Below are positions 13,086-24,425 of a stretch of 64,000 nt of DNA, one piece after another; within the stretch, counting starts at the first letter, position 1, and each line of letters starts with the position of its first letter. Source of the stretch: Rhea pennata (Eukaryota > Chordata > Aves > Rheiformes > Rheidae); contig NC_084671.1 in assembly GCF_028389875.1 (NCBI RefSeq), positions 3,121,501 through 3,185,500 on the forward strand, in the 5' to 3' direction. A program made the position numbers and the translations under genes. The notes beneath the pieces were generated by a model that had not been told where the DNA came from, made no database searches, and saw only the letters and a program-made list of their open reading frames with translations.

Positions 13086-13792
13086 AGCTCATAACTGTTA
13101 TATTAATTAAAGGTTATGCACAACAATATTCATTACAGTGAACAGAAGTTTCCAATTTTTCTGATTCAGGGTGCTGTACCTTCAATCAACTTAGAGGGGA
13201 GTTTTGTGTGTGTACAACATGTGCATTTGGAGTTGTCTTACCAAAGGAACAGAAGATGCATGTTTGAGCTTCCTCAAAATATTACAATGGGGAATACAGC
13301 ATCTTCATATAAAATTTCTAACCATTGTGCTAAAAAGACAGGAAAAATCTGCCTCACAGGGAAAGAAATGAAAGCAATAAAGAGTAGGTAAGATGTACTA
13401 CCTACAAGTCTACCAAACTAGAATAAAATCTATCCCTCTGGACATCCCTTCTTATTCGGTGTCTTAAGTACAAGACAATCATTACTCTCAGTTACAGCCC
13501 AGCTGGTCTTTATACTGCAGAATTTAAGGGGAGCTTTTGGGAAGATCTGAGGAACTTGTGGAACTTACTCTGCAATGCCTGCATCAGAGATTTAACTTCA
13601 GTTACTGATCCTCTGGGAGATTACATATAATCATTCAGCAATATGATTTAGGGGTATAGTGATTATCTATCACATTACTTTCTAAGTTCAGTGTCTAACA
13701 ATTACAGTTTGTAATGTTCAGTTATGTTTTGTGTATTTGGGATATTTTTTCTTCTCCAAATGAATATTATTGTATATATTAATGGACTGTTC

Positions 13793-16700
13793 TTATTCTG
13801 TCATCATACTTGCTCCCTCCCCACCAGTGGCATCCTGAGAAATATGCAGATCCTCTAGCATTTCAGCTAGACTGATTCGTGGAGGACCATCCTCATCTGT
13901 GTCGCTCTCCACTGGAATATCTGAATCTAAGAAACAACAACAACAAAAACTGAGTAAAGATCAACAAAAAAAATCCCAAACAACTCCCTCCTCCAAAGAA
14001 TAAAGCTTGTCTTCATGAAGGATACTGAATCACTTATCAAAACCTTCACCCAGCAGGTTGGTTTGTCTGCTGTTGTTGATGGGGTTTTTTTGGGTGGTGG
14101 AGTGTTCAAAACAGGCTTCTATCTCACACATTAAATACCAACAAACACAGAAAATAACCCATCAACATGCATTCAGTGCATGTGAGACAGAATACCTCAT
14201 ACTTTTAAGTTACAGCGTTTCTCCAAGCATTAGCAGTTGGAAGAATCCAAACACAGAATTTCAATAAGAATATTTTCACTCAAATAGTCATGATATAATT
14301 ATGTGCAATTAAGTGATTTAAAAGGCCTTACTTCTATAAATGTTGACATTCTTCCTTATGGCTTCATCTTCTTCAAGATCTTCAAGGAAGTCCTGGTACT
14401 GTCTGTAAAAGAAGCTTAATGCATTTAATCACTTTTTTTGGATTTATGCAAATTTATTTAGCGAATCATTAGAGAACCCTGATGCCCATAAAATCAAAGA
14501 ACACAAAGCCCCAAGAAAGGACTGCAGAATGCAGTCCTTTAGACATGCATTCAGATTGCATTCTGACACTTTCCAATTAATTCTTTCAGCTTATCTTTAA
14601 TTATCAGCACCCAATATTTTCTAAAAAATTTTTTGTTTAAATTGCCTGTCCTCATTTAACTCTAATTGCCTCAGTTTTTCTACTCAATTGAGTATTATTT
14701 AGACTTAATCAGCTGTTGCTTTCTCAGCTTTGTCCCTGAATGTACCACCCATGGAAATCCCTCTGTGTTTTCACAAAAGCATCCCTTTAGCCAAATTAAT
14801 GCCATTTGTAAACAAAAGACGAAAAGCTTCTGATACTATTCATTTGTCTCATGGCTTAAGCTTTTCAAGAAAAGTATCTTAAAGATAGTTTTTATATTTG
14901 ACAAAAGTAACATGTTTAAGAGTTGATATTGTTATTTATGTAATTATTTTTAAAGTACTGTCCTCAATATCCATCTTCCCTGAAAACTTAGCAGTCAAGA
15001 CAGAATAATTTAGAAGCATAAATAAGGTGCATGTGCTTCAGGCACTTCCTGCATCGGGGGGAGGGGGAAGCACACAGAAGGATGCTGCTCTTCAGAGAGC
15101 ACTGAAATCAACCTAGGAGAGCCAGCACCGTACAGTCTCTCATACAGAACCGGCAGCATTTCCTTGCACGCCATGAATAATTAGTAAATCACCTAAGGTA
15201 TTACACTGAGTTTATCCTCAGCAGATACTGAGAAATATTATTTCTAGACTTGGCACAGTATTTTAGAAAGGACTGAAAAGCTGCATGGTAGATACTGAAC
15301 CTTTCATCATCTGTATCCATGCCTTCTCTGTCCCTTTCTAGCTCTTTTAGTTTCCAGTTTCTGCGACGCTGGCGTTTGGTACGGTCATAGCTCTTCTTTA
15401 TTAATACCTACAGTGTAAAAAACACAACAACAAAAAATATTTACATATAAACCTTAAACAAAATTGATAAAATTACCTCAAAATCCCAAACAATATCCAA
15501 GTCTAGATTTGGAAACCTGTAAAATCAGCTGACTAAGTGATAGTCAACAATTTTACTATAAACACAAGATAGCAGCATGAGAGCTGTACTTTTGCTCTGA
15601 GTAATCCAGGATGGCCAGTCCACTGGCCATCACTAAGAAGCTTTTATATACAATTTATATAGCATCTGTCAATCTAAAAGTTCCAAACACTTTAGGTTAC
15701 ATCCTGGGGAGGCATATGCATGCCAGAGATGCAATACGCAGTTTTCATCATACAGGATGACACAAATTAAATGAAAAAATGAATAAGACAAGTAAATCTA
15801 TTATTTAAACACCACAAAACTTAGGCAGTGAGAAAAGAATTCTCAAAATTAGTATTCTAATCAAATTTCAATATTAATGTCCCTTTCCTTTGGCACTAGG
15901 AAACTGCTAAATACTTTTTATAAAAACACTATATTCCTTAATAGTCCTGAGTAATGAGTGAAAATTTCATACAGAGAAAGAGAATAACCTTACCACATCA
16001 GGAATATGGTGTGGGTTCATCTTATTTGCAAATTCATCATTTAAGTTACAATTGGCCAAGTCGAATCTAAAATGAAAACAGGTACAACATATAAAACTGA
16101 ACTTGATGTATTGAATGCTTATGTTAAAGAGCAGCATATTGTAAATAATAGCTAAGACAAACATTTTCAAAGGAGTTACAGAGCAAATTAAAAATCCACA
16201 GCAGCTATCATAACTATGAATAACTTGTAGAAGCAGTTGTTCTCAAAACCTGTTCAGTAGCTTGGCCCATACACCAGCCTCCTAACCCCACATAAGAGTA
16301 TCTACTGAGATTCTGCTGGGCTCACAAAAACTCCAATATTCATGTTTAAGCCCACCAGTACCAAAGTCTAATCTACCTTATGAACATTTCATATTTGTCA
16401 GTGCTGTTTATGATACTATCAAGCAACAAAGCCATATGCTTTACCTTACTCTCACATTGACTGGTATTTTAAAAATGCCTCCAATCTACTTGTGTCAAAT
16501 CTGCACTTTATAGTCAATACTTAGCTTTAACTATCTTATTACTAACAGCTCTTTTCTTAAGACGACTTTTTGTTATTAAAAATTCTTGTAGTAGGATCAT
16601 GTCTTCCTGGACAAGACAGAAAGATTGTATTCCTTTTGCCAATTTTTGTTTAGAAATAAGAACAGCTCACAACTCTCTTGATAATGGAGAGAATCCAAGT

Positions 16701-19700
16701 TAGCTCTTTGATGCTCACATTAAATAGAAAAATATTTCAGCTCCCTAACAAACTGAATAGTAGAGTTAACTCATCAGGTGCCAGAATTTACTTCCTTGCA
16801 TTCTGGGTTATAAAAAATGTCAAGTTTCCTCTCTCAAACTACTCTAAGCTTCTTTTCCACAATCGAATATAAAAATTTTGTCATGCTTTCCATGTCAATT
16901 CAGTGTAACCATCACCAAAAGAGCATTTGAGTCTTGCAGTAGGTAATTCTTACAGAACCACTTATTTAAATCAAAGTCAAAAAAAAAACCCCCAAAACCC
17001 CAAAACCAAAAAACAGACCCTAGGACAAGGTCCCCAGGATTTAAAATGTGTCCCAAGTGAGTACAGCAGAAATATTGATGATCCGTATTCAACTCCGAAG
17101 TTTTCTGTACCCAGGCTTCTGCCAGCGTGTGCTTGAGGAATGAAAAACAAAATACTTCTGTAATGAAATGCAGCTTAACTTGCTGTGCTGTTAAAACATT
17201 CGTACTGCTATACTACTGTTTTAAATTCCACTAATCAAACTTTTATTTCCTCACCAAGTATTCAGTGTATTGCTCAACATTTCCAATTTCTCATCTCTAG
17301 TGCTTGGCTTTTACAAAAGTATGGAAATGGCCATGGAGACCACTTTTCACAAGAATTCCAATAAGGCTGTTCCTATAAATAGACAGGTGTTGTTTTTATG
17401 TCTTAACTTTCCACAACACACAGCTTTTGACTTGGGGGGCAGAGGGGAAGCTTGAATGAATCTTTAATTCTGATTTAAAATAAATGTTTCTGTAAGTCAA
17501 CAGAAACAATTTAACAACTGAATAATTATAAAATTAATACAAAATAATTAAGAATGATAGTTACAAGTGAGTTTAAGCTCTACAAAGGACAAGAATTTCT
17601 GCAAGTGGAATTCAGAGAACGCCTATGCAATTTCCAAACAAAAATGCTTGGAGAAGAGCTTTTTTGATAGAGAGAAAACTTCAGAAAAGGAAAACATATA
17701 TGTGGCTTTGTAATATAGAATGATTCAAAACAGAATTTATGACAAAAAAAAGTAACTCCTAAAACATTAAATAAAATACAAAGGAACTCTTACTTTGTTT
17801 GATCTTGCCCCTGCACCTGCACCTTTTCTTTTTTCTTGAACTCTGTTGATATCCATAACAATAAACTCTTCTAGTTGTTTTGGATGGAACAAGCTATTAA
17901 AAGGGTGGCGCCAGTAAGTATTTCCATCAATTTCAGCAACTGAAAAAAACACAATCATAAGCATGAGAATTTCTTTCAGAGAAATTAAGAAAAAGTATGA
18001 GCCAAAATTAAGGCAACTGCCAAAGGGATTCTGTTCAAGTTTGTTATCATGAAACAAGCAACTAAGACAAGATCTTTACAGCAAAGTTTTGCTTCAATAG
18101 CTGTTCATGATCTGTCCATATACTGCTCGATCATCTATCACGTGTCTGAAGCACAAGTATCTTTTATTCATAAAAGACATTCTTCTGGATGTACTCTTAA
18201 TAGAAGTATTTTGCTGGTATTGCTCACCTGCATGCCTATCCAAGCACAGTGCTTCTGTTACCCAAATGGCTAGAATCATAACTCAAGGAAAAAAAAAAGG
18301 TCACCTAATTTTAGAAATTTAGAAATATTCCTGAAAAATTTAAGTGCTGAGCTGAGCAACAAGTGAAATAGAGCATCTATGAACTTAATACTGACCTTGA
18401 AGATTATGCCTAAGATACTGAAGAAATTAAGTTTAAGAACTATGTCTTAGTCTTATGTCTTATGAACTTATGTCTTTACTATTAAATTTCTGTGCCAAGG
18501 AGTGTACAGATACATTGTCTACATTAAGATCTTAAACAAAAAGAAAGAATTTTCATGAAAACAGAGAGTAAAAATTTGTGCTAGGAAAAAAAAATCATAT
18601 GCAGCTGTAGGGCAGTTAAGAATTCAAAACTTACTCTGCAGAGTGCTAGGATCAATGAGGTGGATGGTACTTGTTACTCTAATGCACACACAGATCTGGC
18701 TCATGTTTCCAAGACTTTGTGCCAGTTTTGGTGACAGACAAACAACATTGTCCTGCATATAAACAGACAACATTTTACACTCGTATTTCCCTAATTTTTA
18801 ATCAAGTCTTTACAAAAGACTTAATCTGATTTTAAAACTCCATCCAGTATCCCCCAATAATCTGAACAAGGGACAGTTCTGCACTGTCTCTTCATGGGGA
18901 GACACACACACATGCGCACACCCCCCCCCTTTCCCCAAATATACACTAAATCAGGCCTCTATAGTTCAAAAACTTTATAAAGACAAGGAACAGTCTCAAG
19001 ATAAACACCATTACCAAAATCAAACCAAACTCTACTCACTGAATACCTAAAGATGGAATAGAGGGAAGCTACCTTGCATATTGGAACGATTTCCACGGAG
19101 AAAGTGCTTTTGTAATTGTAGACATTACTATGAATGTCATGCGAGATCAAACGTTGAGATGATTTTGATCTATAAAATATAAGTAGTAAAGCCTTCAAAC
19201 AGTAAGACAGACATTATTTGAAACAAGATAATCAAAGTACAGCAACAAAGGTACATTGCAATGTACTACCAATACATTAAGGAAATGGGAAAATGCATTC
19301 AGAATTGCTTTCACAATGGCTACATGGCAAAATATAGGGCTTTTGTAGGAAGGGTTTCTGTTTAACTAGAATACAGGTTACTTACACTTTCACTTGCATA
19401 ATTCTTTAAAAACGATGAATAGAAGTCTGTTCCCAAAAACGTTTGGGCATTCAAGGCAAAAAAATTAAACACGTACCTTGCTGGAACTGTACATAGAAGA
19501 AAGTCTACCATCTTCTGGGCATGTTGTTTTGAAGAGTAATAAAAATCCAAGCCATCTAAAAGAAAAGAAAGCTTGATGAAGATACCTATTAGAAGTGCTG
19601 CAGTTATACTGTGCAGTTCATTTGAAAAGAAAAATATGCCATATGTCTGTACATAGCTACTGATGCAAACATTCTTCCAAAATGAAACAGGCTAGTCTAT

Positions 19701-22700
19701 TGTTCTACTCAAGGATTAAATAAGCCAACTCACTTACCATGGATTTCTTTGATGCGAAGTGTATTTTGATGAAGTCTGTGTTTTAAAATCAACTGCTCCA
19801 AGTAGTAGAAAGTCTTCTTGTGCAAAGTCTAAAATCAAAGCAAGACAAATTTATCGAAGTGTTATCTTATTTAAAAACTGTCTAGTGCAAATGCAGTATA
19901 CCTGGAGAATAAACATTTATATGAAGAGATCATCCAGAAAAGGAAGTCTCATGTCACTTCCAACTGATCAAAAAGATTTCAGATATACACTCTATTTATA
20001 CCCCAATTTAAGTGTCCATTTCTTATTTTTATGTATCTAGTTGCTAAAGATACTCATTTCCTTTAATAATAATTAAAAAAAAAAAAGATTTAAACATTTA
20101 TAAACAATCTGTCCTACTGGTTCTAACACTACCTTAATGTCCAGAAGGCACACAATTTTCTTTTCTCATCCATCATTTCAAAAGAATATGCTCACAGTAT
20201 TAGTTGACATGAAAAAGGAAAAAAAAAAAAAAGAAAAAAAAAAAAAGAAAAGAAAAAAGAGTTTTTCTAAACTAATGCCAGTAAGGAAAAACTGTATACA
20301 TGCAACTTATTCCTGTGCCAGTTTGTAATCATAAGTACATCTTCTGATGAAATCAGAAGAACATTCAAAGATCTGTCTGACTCGCTATGCTACCATCAAC
20401 AAGAATTAATTTGCCTCTACCTTTTGTCTGACTTGAACCACAGCTTTCCAGAAATCCTTAGCTTCAACTCTGTGACAATCTTCACACATCTGAGACTGAA
20501 CCATATACTCCACCACAAATACTTGCTGAAGAACTGCTCCATTTATCACCTGCAAAAATACAAGTTTAAGAAGTTTTCTCTCTCTTTTTCTAGTCATATC
20601 AAGACAGGATTTTCTCAGTTTTACTGGGACAACAGATAACCTTATTCAAATCACAACGAACAGCACTCTAATGGCAAAATTTGAGCATAACAAAATGAGT
20701 ACTCTTTCAAGAACCATATGTCTTTAAAAACAACAACTGTATTTGTTCTAAAGGCTTTTTAAAAGCTACACACACAACATACACAGCTACGTACACTATC
20801 ATCCAGTTACCTCTTTCTGTACAGTTAGTTTTAGTTTAAGTCTCTTAGAATGTGGTTCAGTCCAAATAAAGCCTGCATCAATCAGCCGGACCTGTCAGTG
20901 GAAATGAACAAAAATTCAGACACTGCCAACAGTTTTACTACAGCATGTGTTAAACACGCAAATCTACCAGAAAACACAAATTTATGATATAATTAATTCT
21001 TCCTCTACTGAGGAAGTGAATAACCTCAAAAAACAAAAACAGAGAGAAATTTAGCAGTCTACCAAACCAAATAAATAGGAACCACGCTTAACTTGGACAC
21101 AGACAAGTTGTAGAGTAGCACTCCTCCTTCCCTCCCCCCAAGTCTTACTGTAATTTTCAAATAAGCAGTATCACACTGGCATAGTAATTGTGTTAATAAC
21201 AACAAAATTAACCAGTAGTCTACTTTCTAGTTGATTGAATCACCCTTGATTAGTGTGCTTTTCGTTAGTAACCTGAAGTATGAGACAGTGGATCAATATC
21301 AGTTAACAAATATCAAATGCACAAAACATCCATTTAGTTTAATGGAAGAATCTTACTTTGGGAGGAAAAACACTGTTTGAAATAGATTAATTTCCAAACA
21401 AAATTCAACATGAAAAATGTACAGAATTCAGGAATATATCTAACAACACACTCTAAGGCAGCTCAGCAGCTGCAGTTAAATATTTCTAAAATGGGAGCAA
21501 AAATAAGAAACAAAAAAGAGTATACAGCAACTCATCCAAGTCACAGTGGATTCGTAGTAAAGGTACAGGAAATAAGGATGTACTAAGAATTACTATCATA
21601 AAATTATTTAAGAATACAGAAACTACTGTGTGCACATTATTGAGAAGATGCTTAGAATGTGTTTTTAGTTCTCATGTCAGCAATCCAAGAAGACTTCAGT
21701 CTCTCAGGCTACATCCACATTAACAAACACTACAGACTAATCATAGCAGAGATGCAGAAAGAGCTGGTACAGAAGACCTGAAATCCTTTCTATATCCTTT
21801 TTTTTGGGGGGGAGGAAGGGTTTTTAGCAACTTCAAGCTAGTCTGATCATGAACTGAATGCCAGCTGGTGGCTTGAGTGCATTAGATGTGCTTCTGGAAC
21901 ATACTTCCCACTTTACTTTCATCCTCAAAAAAATCTATTCATGCTTTTTAAGACTTCTTTGTGATGAGAACCAAAGCAGGGTAAACAGAACAGTCAGGAG
22001 ATCTGTCCCAAAAGTACACTCTTGATCTACACTAACACTTCCATGGAGATGCAACCTCAAAGCCTGCTGTGTCAGAATAACTGAGTGTACTATCCAACTC
22101 TGTTGCTGGATGCAATGTAATGATCAGCTTGGATAGTAAAGTATTTTCTTCTGGTCTTATAAATCTATTTAATCTGCAAAACTAAGAATACACAAACTTA
22201 CTGCAGCTAAAGGTAAGTAGTACACATAAGTACTGGCCTAATACAGAGAAGCTCCATAAGGCAACTAAATCAAATCTTGATTAGTGCAATAACAAAACAA
22301 TCTTTTCTGTCTAATACACTAGCTCAGATTTTCTCCTCTGGTAATATTCTTAACTTGAGATACTTTATCCAACCTAACATGTAACTTTCAATTTAGTCTG
22401 CATACAAACCTCTGCAAACCCTTTTTGTAACATAATAAGCATGAACAAACATTAGATAAGCAATTTTTGAAAATAAATAAAAAGAAAACAGCAAAATTAA
22501 ATTGCACTAAAAAAACCTTAGCTTCCTTTAATTGATTACACTCAACTTCTATATAAGTGATAACAATTATGATACTGCATGCCCTAAAGTCACAGAATTG
22601 GACCGCAGTAGCCTCAGTTTGTTTGGAAGTTCTTTGTTATAGCCTATCCTTAATGAAGTCCTCTCATATATGACTTATATGAGATCAGATGGCCATTCTG

Positions 22701-24142
22701 TATGTTCAATATAAGCTCTGTATAAAAACAAAAGGGTACCTGTGCAAGTCAGTCAGATTTAATTTTATGAAATACTAATAGACATTTTACGAAATAATAA
22801 CAGAATTCAGCTACTAACCCTGCTAAGTGAGGCTTTGATTTTTTTTAGACACAAAGCAAGAAGCTCTCTTGATTCTAAGGCACACTGAATCCAAGTTCCT
22901 GGAGGCTGAAGATACCTACAATAAAGAAAATATTTTAGAAAATGTGAAGTGGCTTCAACAAATGAAAACAGTCAAAAGACATGCACTTATTTCCCAAATT
23001 TTTAGCTTTAGTATCAACTATGTAGCTATAACTTGTCCTTCTCTAAAATATTAAGATTCACACATTCCAAAAGCACTCAAACTTTTACTGTCATTCTCAT
23101 CAGCTGCTGACTTTTCTCTTTCAGAGACCATAAACTCATTATTTTATTATTCAAAGCCATCACACCAACACCTTCCTGATTTCACAAGAAAATATATGAA
23201 AGCTTTGGAAAATGAAAAAAAAAACATCAAATCCATAATATGCTCTAACTGTCTAAATAGCTATCTGCATACTATTAAACTAACTGAAACTTTAAACAAC
23301 ATAAAGAGGTCCATGGATGTGTTTTCCATAACGAAACTACACCTACAGCCATAACAGCATCTCCAAATCACTGCAGTAGACTACAAGATCATCTCTAAGC
23401 TGTAAAGGTTTTAAGGGAAACACATACAACTGAGAGAGGTTTTACAAGCGGTAACCTTAAGGAGCATGTCCTGTGTTCAAGTCACAGTGACTGAACTGAG
23501 GTGCCACAGTTTCCTGAGATGGTTACTTTTCCCCTTGGAGGCAGTGGGATCGCCGTGACCCCCAAGCCCGTTGGGAACCGCACAGCACCAGGACGCCCAC
23601 CTCTCGCACTGCTTGCAGAAGTTCACGGTGACCTGCTTGGGGATGCCCTCCGTGATGTCCACCTGGCAGCGCAGGCACGCCACACACATGTTAGCTGGGT
23701 TCGGTGGGATGGGCACGCCGCACTGGCAGCAGAGGCTTGAACACAGGAACCAAGAGTCAACTAAAAGATTTTATATACATATATATACATATACACACAT
23801 ATACAAACATATAAATAAAAATTAAATCCAGAATCTCCACAAAACGAAGTGAAACAGTCTCAGAGAAGCCAGCAGAAGAACGGCCGCTGTTAACCGAATG
23901 GACGTGTAGGGCTTTTAATTACTTTTTCCGCTGTTCAGCGCCGGGAGGGGGAGAAGCGTGGCGCACCGCGCGGCCCCGCCGGCAGCCGCGGCCCGGGCAC
24001 CTCTCCCTCCCCCGGCGCTCGAAGCGGCGCGGCGCGGCGCGGCACCTCCCTTCCCCGCGCGCCCCGGCCCCGGCCCCGGCCCCGGCCCCGGCGCTCACAT
24101 GTTGCCCTGGCTGGGGGCCGCCGGCTCCGTCATGTACTCCAT
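13793..24142 (-). CDS. NMD3: NMD3, 60S ribosomal subunit nuclear export adaptor (15 coding exons)
   Basis: NMD3 binds the late pre-60S subunit in the nucleus and links it to exportin CRM1/XPO1; it is released in the cytoplasm. Coding exons in order: 24099-24142, 23601-23735, 22819-22915, 20811-20891, 20421-20549, 19738-19828, 19477-19555, 19073-19169, 18635-18752, 17794-17939, 17019-17131, 15994-16066, 15301-15407, 14332-14402, 13793-13926. They sum to 1515 bases, 504 residues plus stop, against about 503 in human. Every border has GT/AG and phases agree. Visible motifs: four CxxC-type zinc pairs (residues 17-20, 32-35, 55-58, 141-144); a basic stretch KRQRRR (412-417) fitting the nuclear localisation signal; acidic residues 425-474; and a leucine-rich export signal (L480, L484, L487). 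The start lies in GCCGCCATGG, a full Kozak context. Residue 461, split over exons 14/15, reads Asn where human has Asp. No disruption is seen. Confidence 0.97.
14516..14540. repeat. Perfect inverted repeat, 11-bp arms, 3-base loop
   Basis: The arms AAAGGACTGCA (14516-14526) and TGCAGTCCTTT (14530-14540) are exact reverse complements around GAA. This lies in NMD3 intron 13. A 9-base piece, CAGAATGCA (14525-14533), also pairs with TGCATTCTG at 14558-14566, so two alternative hairpins compete. Confidence 0.85.
15610..15631. repeat. Perfect inverted repeat, 10-bp arms, 2-base loop
   Basis: GATGGCCAGT and ACTGGCCATC flank CC. It lies in NMD3 intron 12, between exons 12 and 13, and would fold as a hairpin in the pre-mRNA. 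Confidence 0.85.
20212..20262. repeat. A-rich simple repeat in NMD3 intron 5
   Basis: Runs of A are broken by single G bases (A12-14 blocks separated by G). In the NMD3 transcript this reads as a U/C tract. The runs are long enough to vary in length between individuals and sequencing runs. Confidence 0.8.
23772..23820. repeat. AT/CA-rich microsatellite in NMD3 intron 1
   Basis: An imperfect alternation of TATACA, TATATACA and CACACA units lies about 40 bases upstream of the exon 2 acceptor on the transcribed strand. It grades into an A/T-rich stretch. Confidence 0.7.
24061..24092 (-). repeat. GGGGCC hexanucleotide repeat at the start of NMD3 intron 1
   Basis: The plus strand reads five exact GCCCCG units (24061-24090) plus GC. 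Read along the NMD3 transcript this is CGGGGC repeated, giving four full GGGGCC units and five G4 runs. It begins six bases after the exon 1 donor (GT at 24098-24097), so nascent NMD3 RNA would carry the G-rich strand and could form a G-quadruplex next to the splice site. Confidence 0.9.
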
Positions 24143-24225
24143 GGCGGCGCCTCAGGGCGAGCGGCACCGCAGCCGCTTCCGGGCGCGAGAGGAAGGGGCG
24201 GAGGGCGGCGATCCCGCGAGAGGCC
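24143..24225 (-). promoter_or_regulatory. NMD3: NMD3 core promoter and 5' UTR motifs
   Basis: Immediately upstream of the ATG there is no TATA box. Three promoter-type motifs stand close together: CCGGAAGC, an ETS-type site (24175-24182, minus strand); a GC box GGGGCGG (195-201 past 24000); and TCCCGCGAGA (24212-24221), one base from the palindrome TCTCGCGAGA. These are typical of housekeeping and ribosome-biogenesis promoters. The exact transcription start is not determinable from the sequence. Confidence 0.5.
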
Positions 24226-24282
24226 GTGATGGCCGTGCCGGCCCTGCCTCTCAGGGAGGGCCCGGGACGGGCGGTTGGAGCA

Positions 24283-24412
24283 GCGCGCGGGCGCCTCGCG
24301 GCGGGCGCGGCCGTTGGCGCCATTAGCGCCGTTGGCGCGCGGGCGCCTCGCGGCGGGCGCCTCGCGGCCGTTGCGGCCGTTACGGCCGTTGGCAGGCGGG
24401 CGCCTCACGGCG
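24283..24412. repeat. GC-rich direct repeats, about 52-bp period
   Basis: A 26-base block is repeated exactly at 24283-24308 and 24335-24360, and a partial third copy with changes lies from about 24391. Between them lie several GCCGTTGGCG/GCGGCCGTT units. It sits just upstream of the NMD3 promoter motifs. Confidence 0.8.
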
Positions 24413-24425
24413 GTTTGAAAGTGAA

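Larger units (their letters stand above)
8761..13792. other. Non-coding; left part intergenic, right part probably NMD3 3' UTR
   Basis: No coding sequence is recognised. A 134-codon minus frame at 9900-10304 has no visible domain and is treated as chance. A phrase around TAGTGTTCTATATA is repeated imperfectly at 9518-9562. An A-rich tract lies at 11668-11708. Candidate poly(A) signals for NMD3 (minus strand) are listed separately. Confidence 0.5.
13927..24098 (-). other. NMD3: NMD3 introns
   Basis: The fourteen introns are short, as usual in birds: from 182 bases (19556-19737) to 1927 bases (20892-22818). They are AT-rich and I found no nested gene, CR1 copy or clear snoRNA. Notable contents are a GGGGCC run at the very start of intron 1, an AT/CA-rich microsatellite also in intron 1, purine tracts in intron 5, a C9 run near 18921 in intron 9, and perfect inverted repeats in introns 12 and 13, all listed separately. 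The donor of exon 13 (GTTCAG) is weak; the others are near consensus. Confidence 0.85.
23930..24425. promoter_or_regulatory. NMD3: CpG island over NMD3 exon 1
   Basis: There is an abrupt change from AT-rich DNA to very high GC with dense CpG on both sides of the NMD3 start. It covers most of intron 1's 5' end, exon 1 and the upstream promoter. Frames of 77-134 codons on both strands here are by-products of the base composition. A divergent transcript on the plus strand is possible, but no coding exon is seen. Confidence 0.85.
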
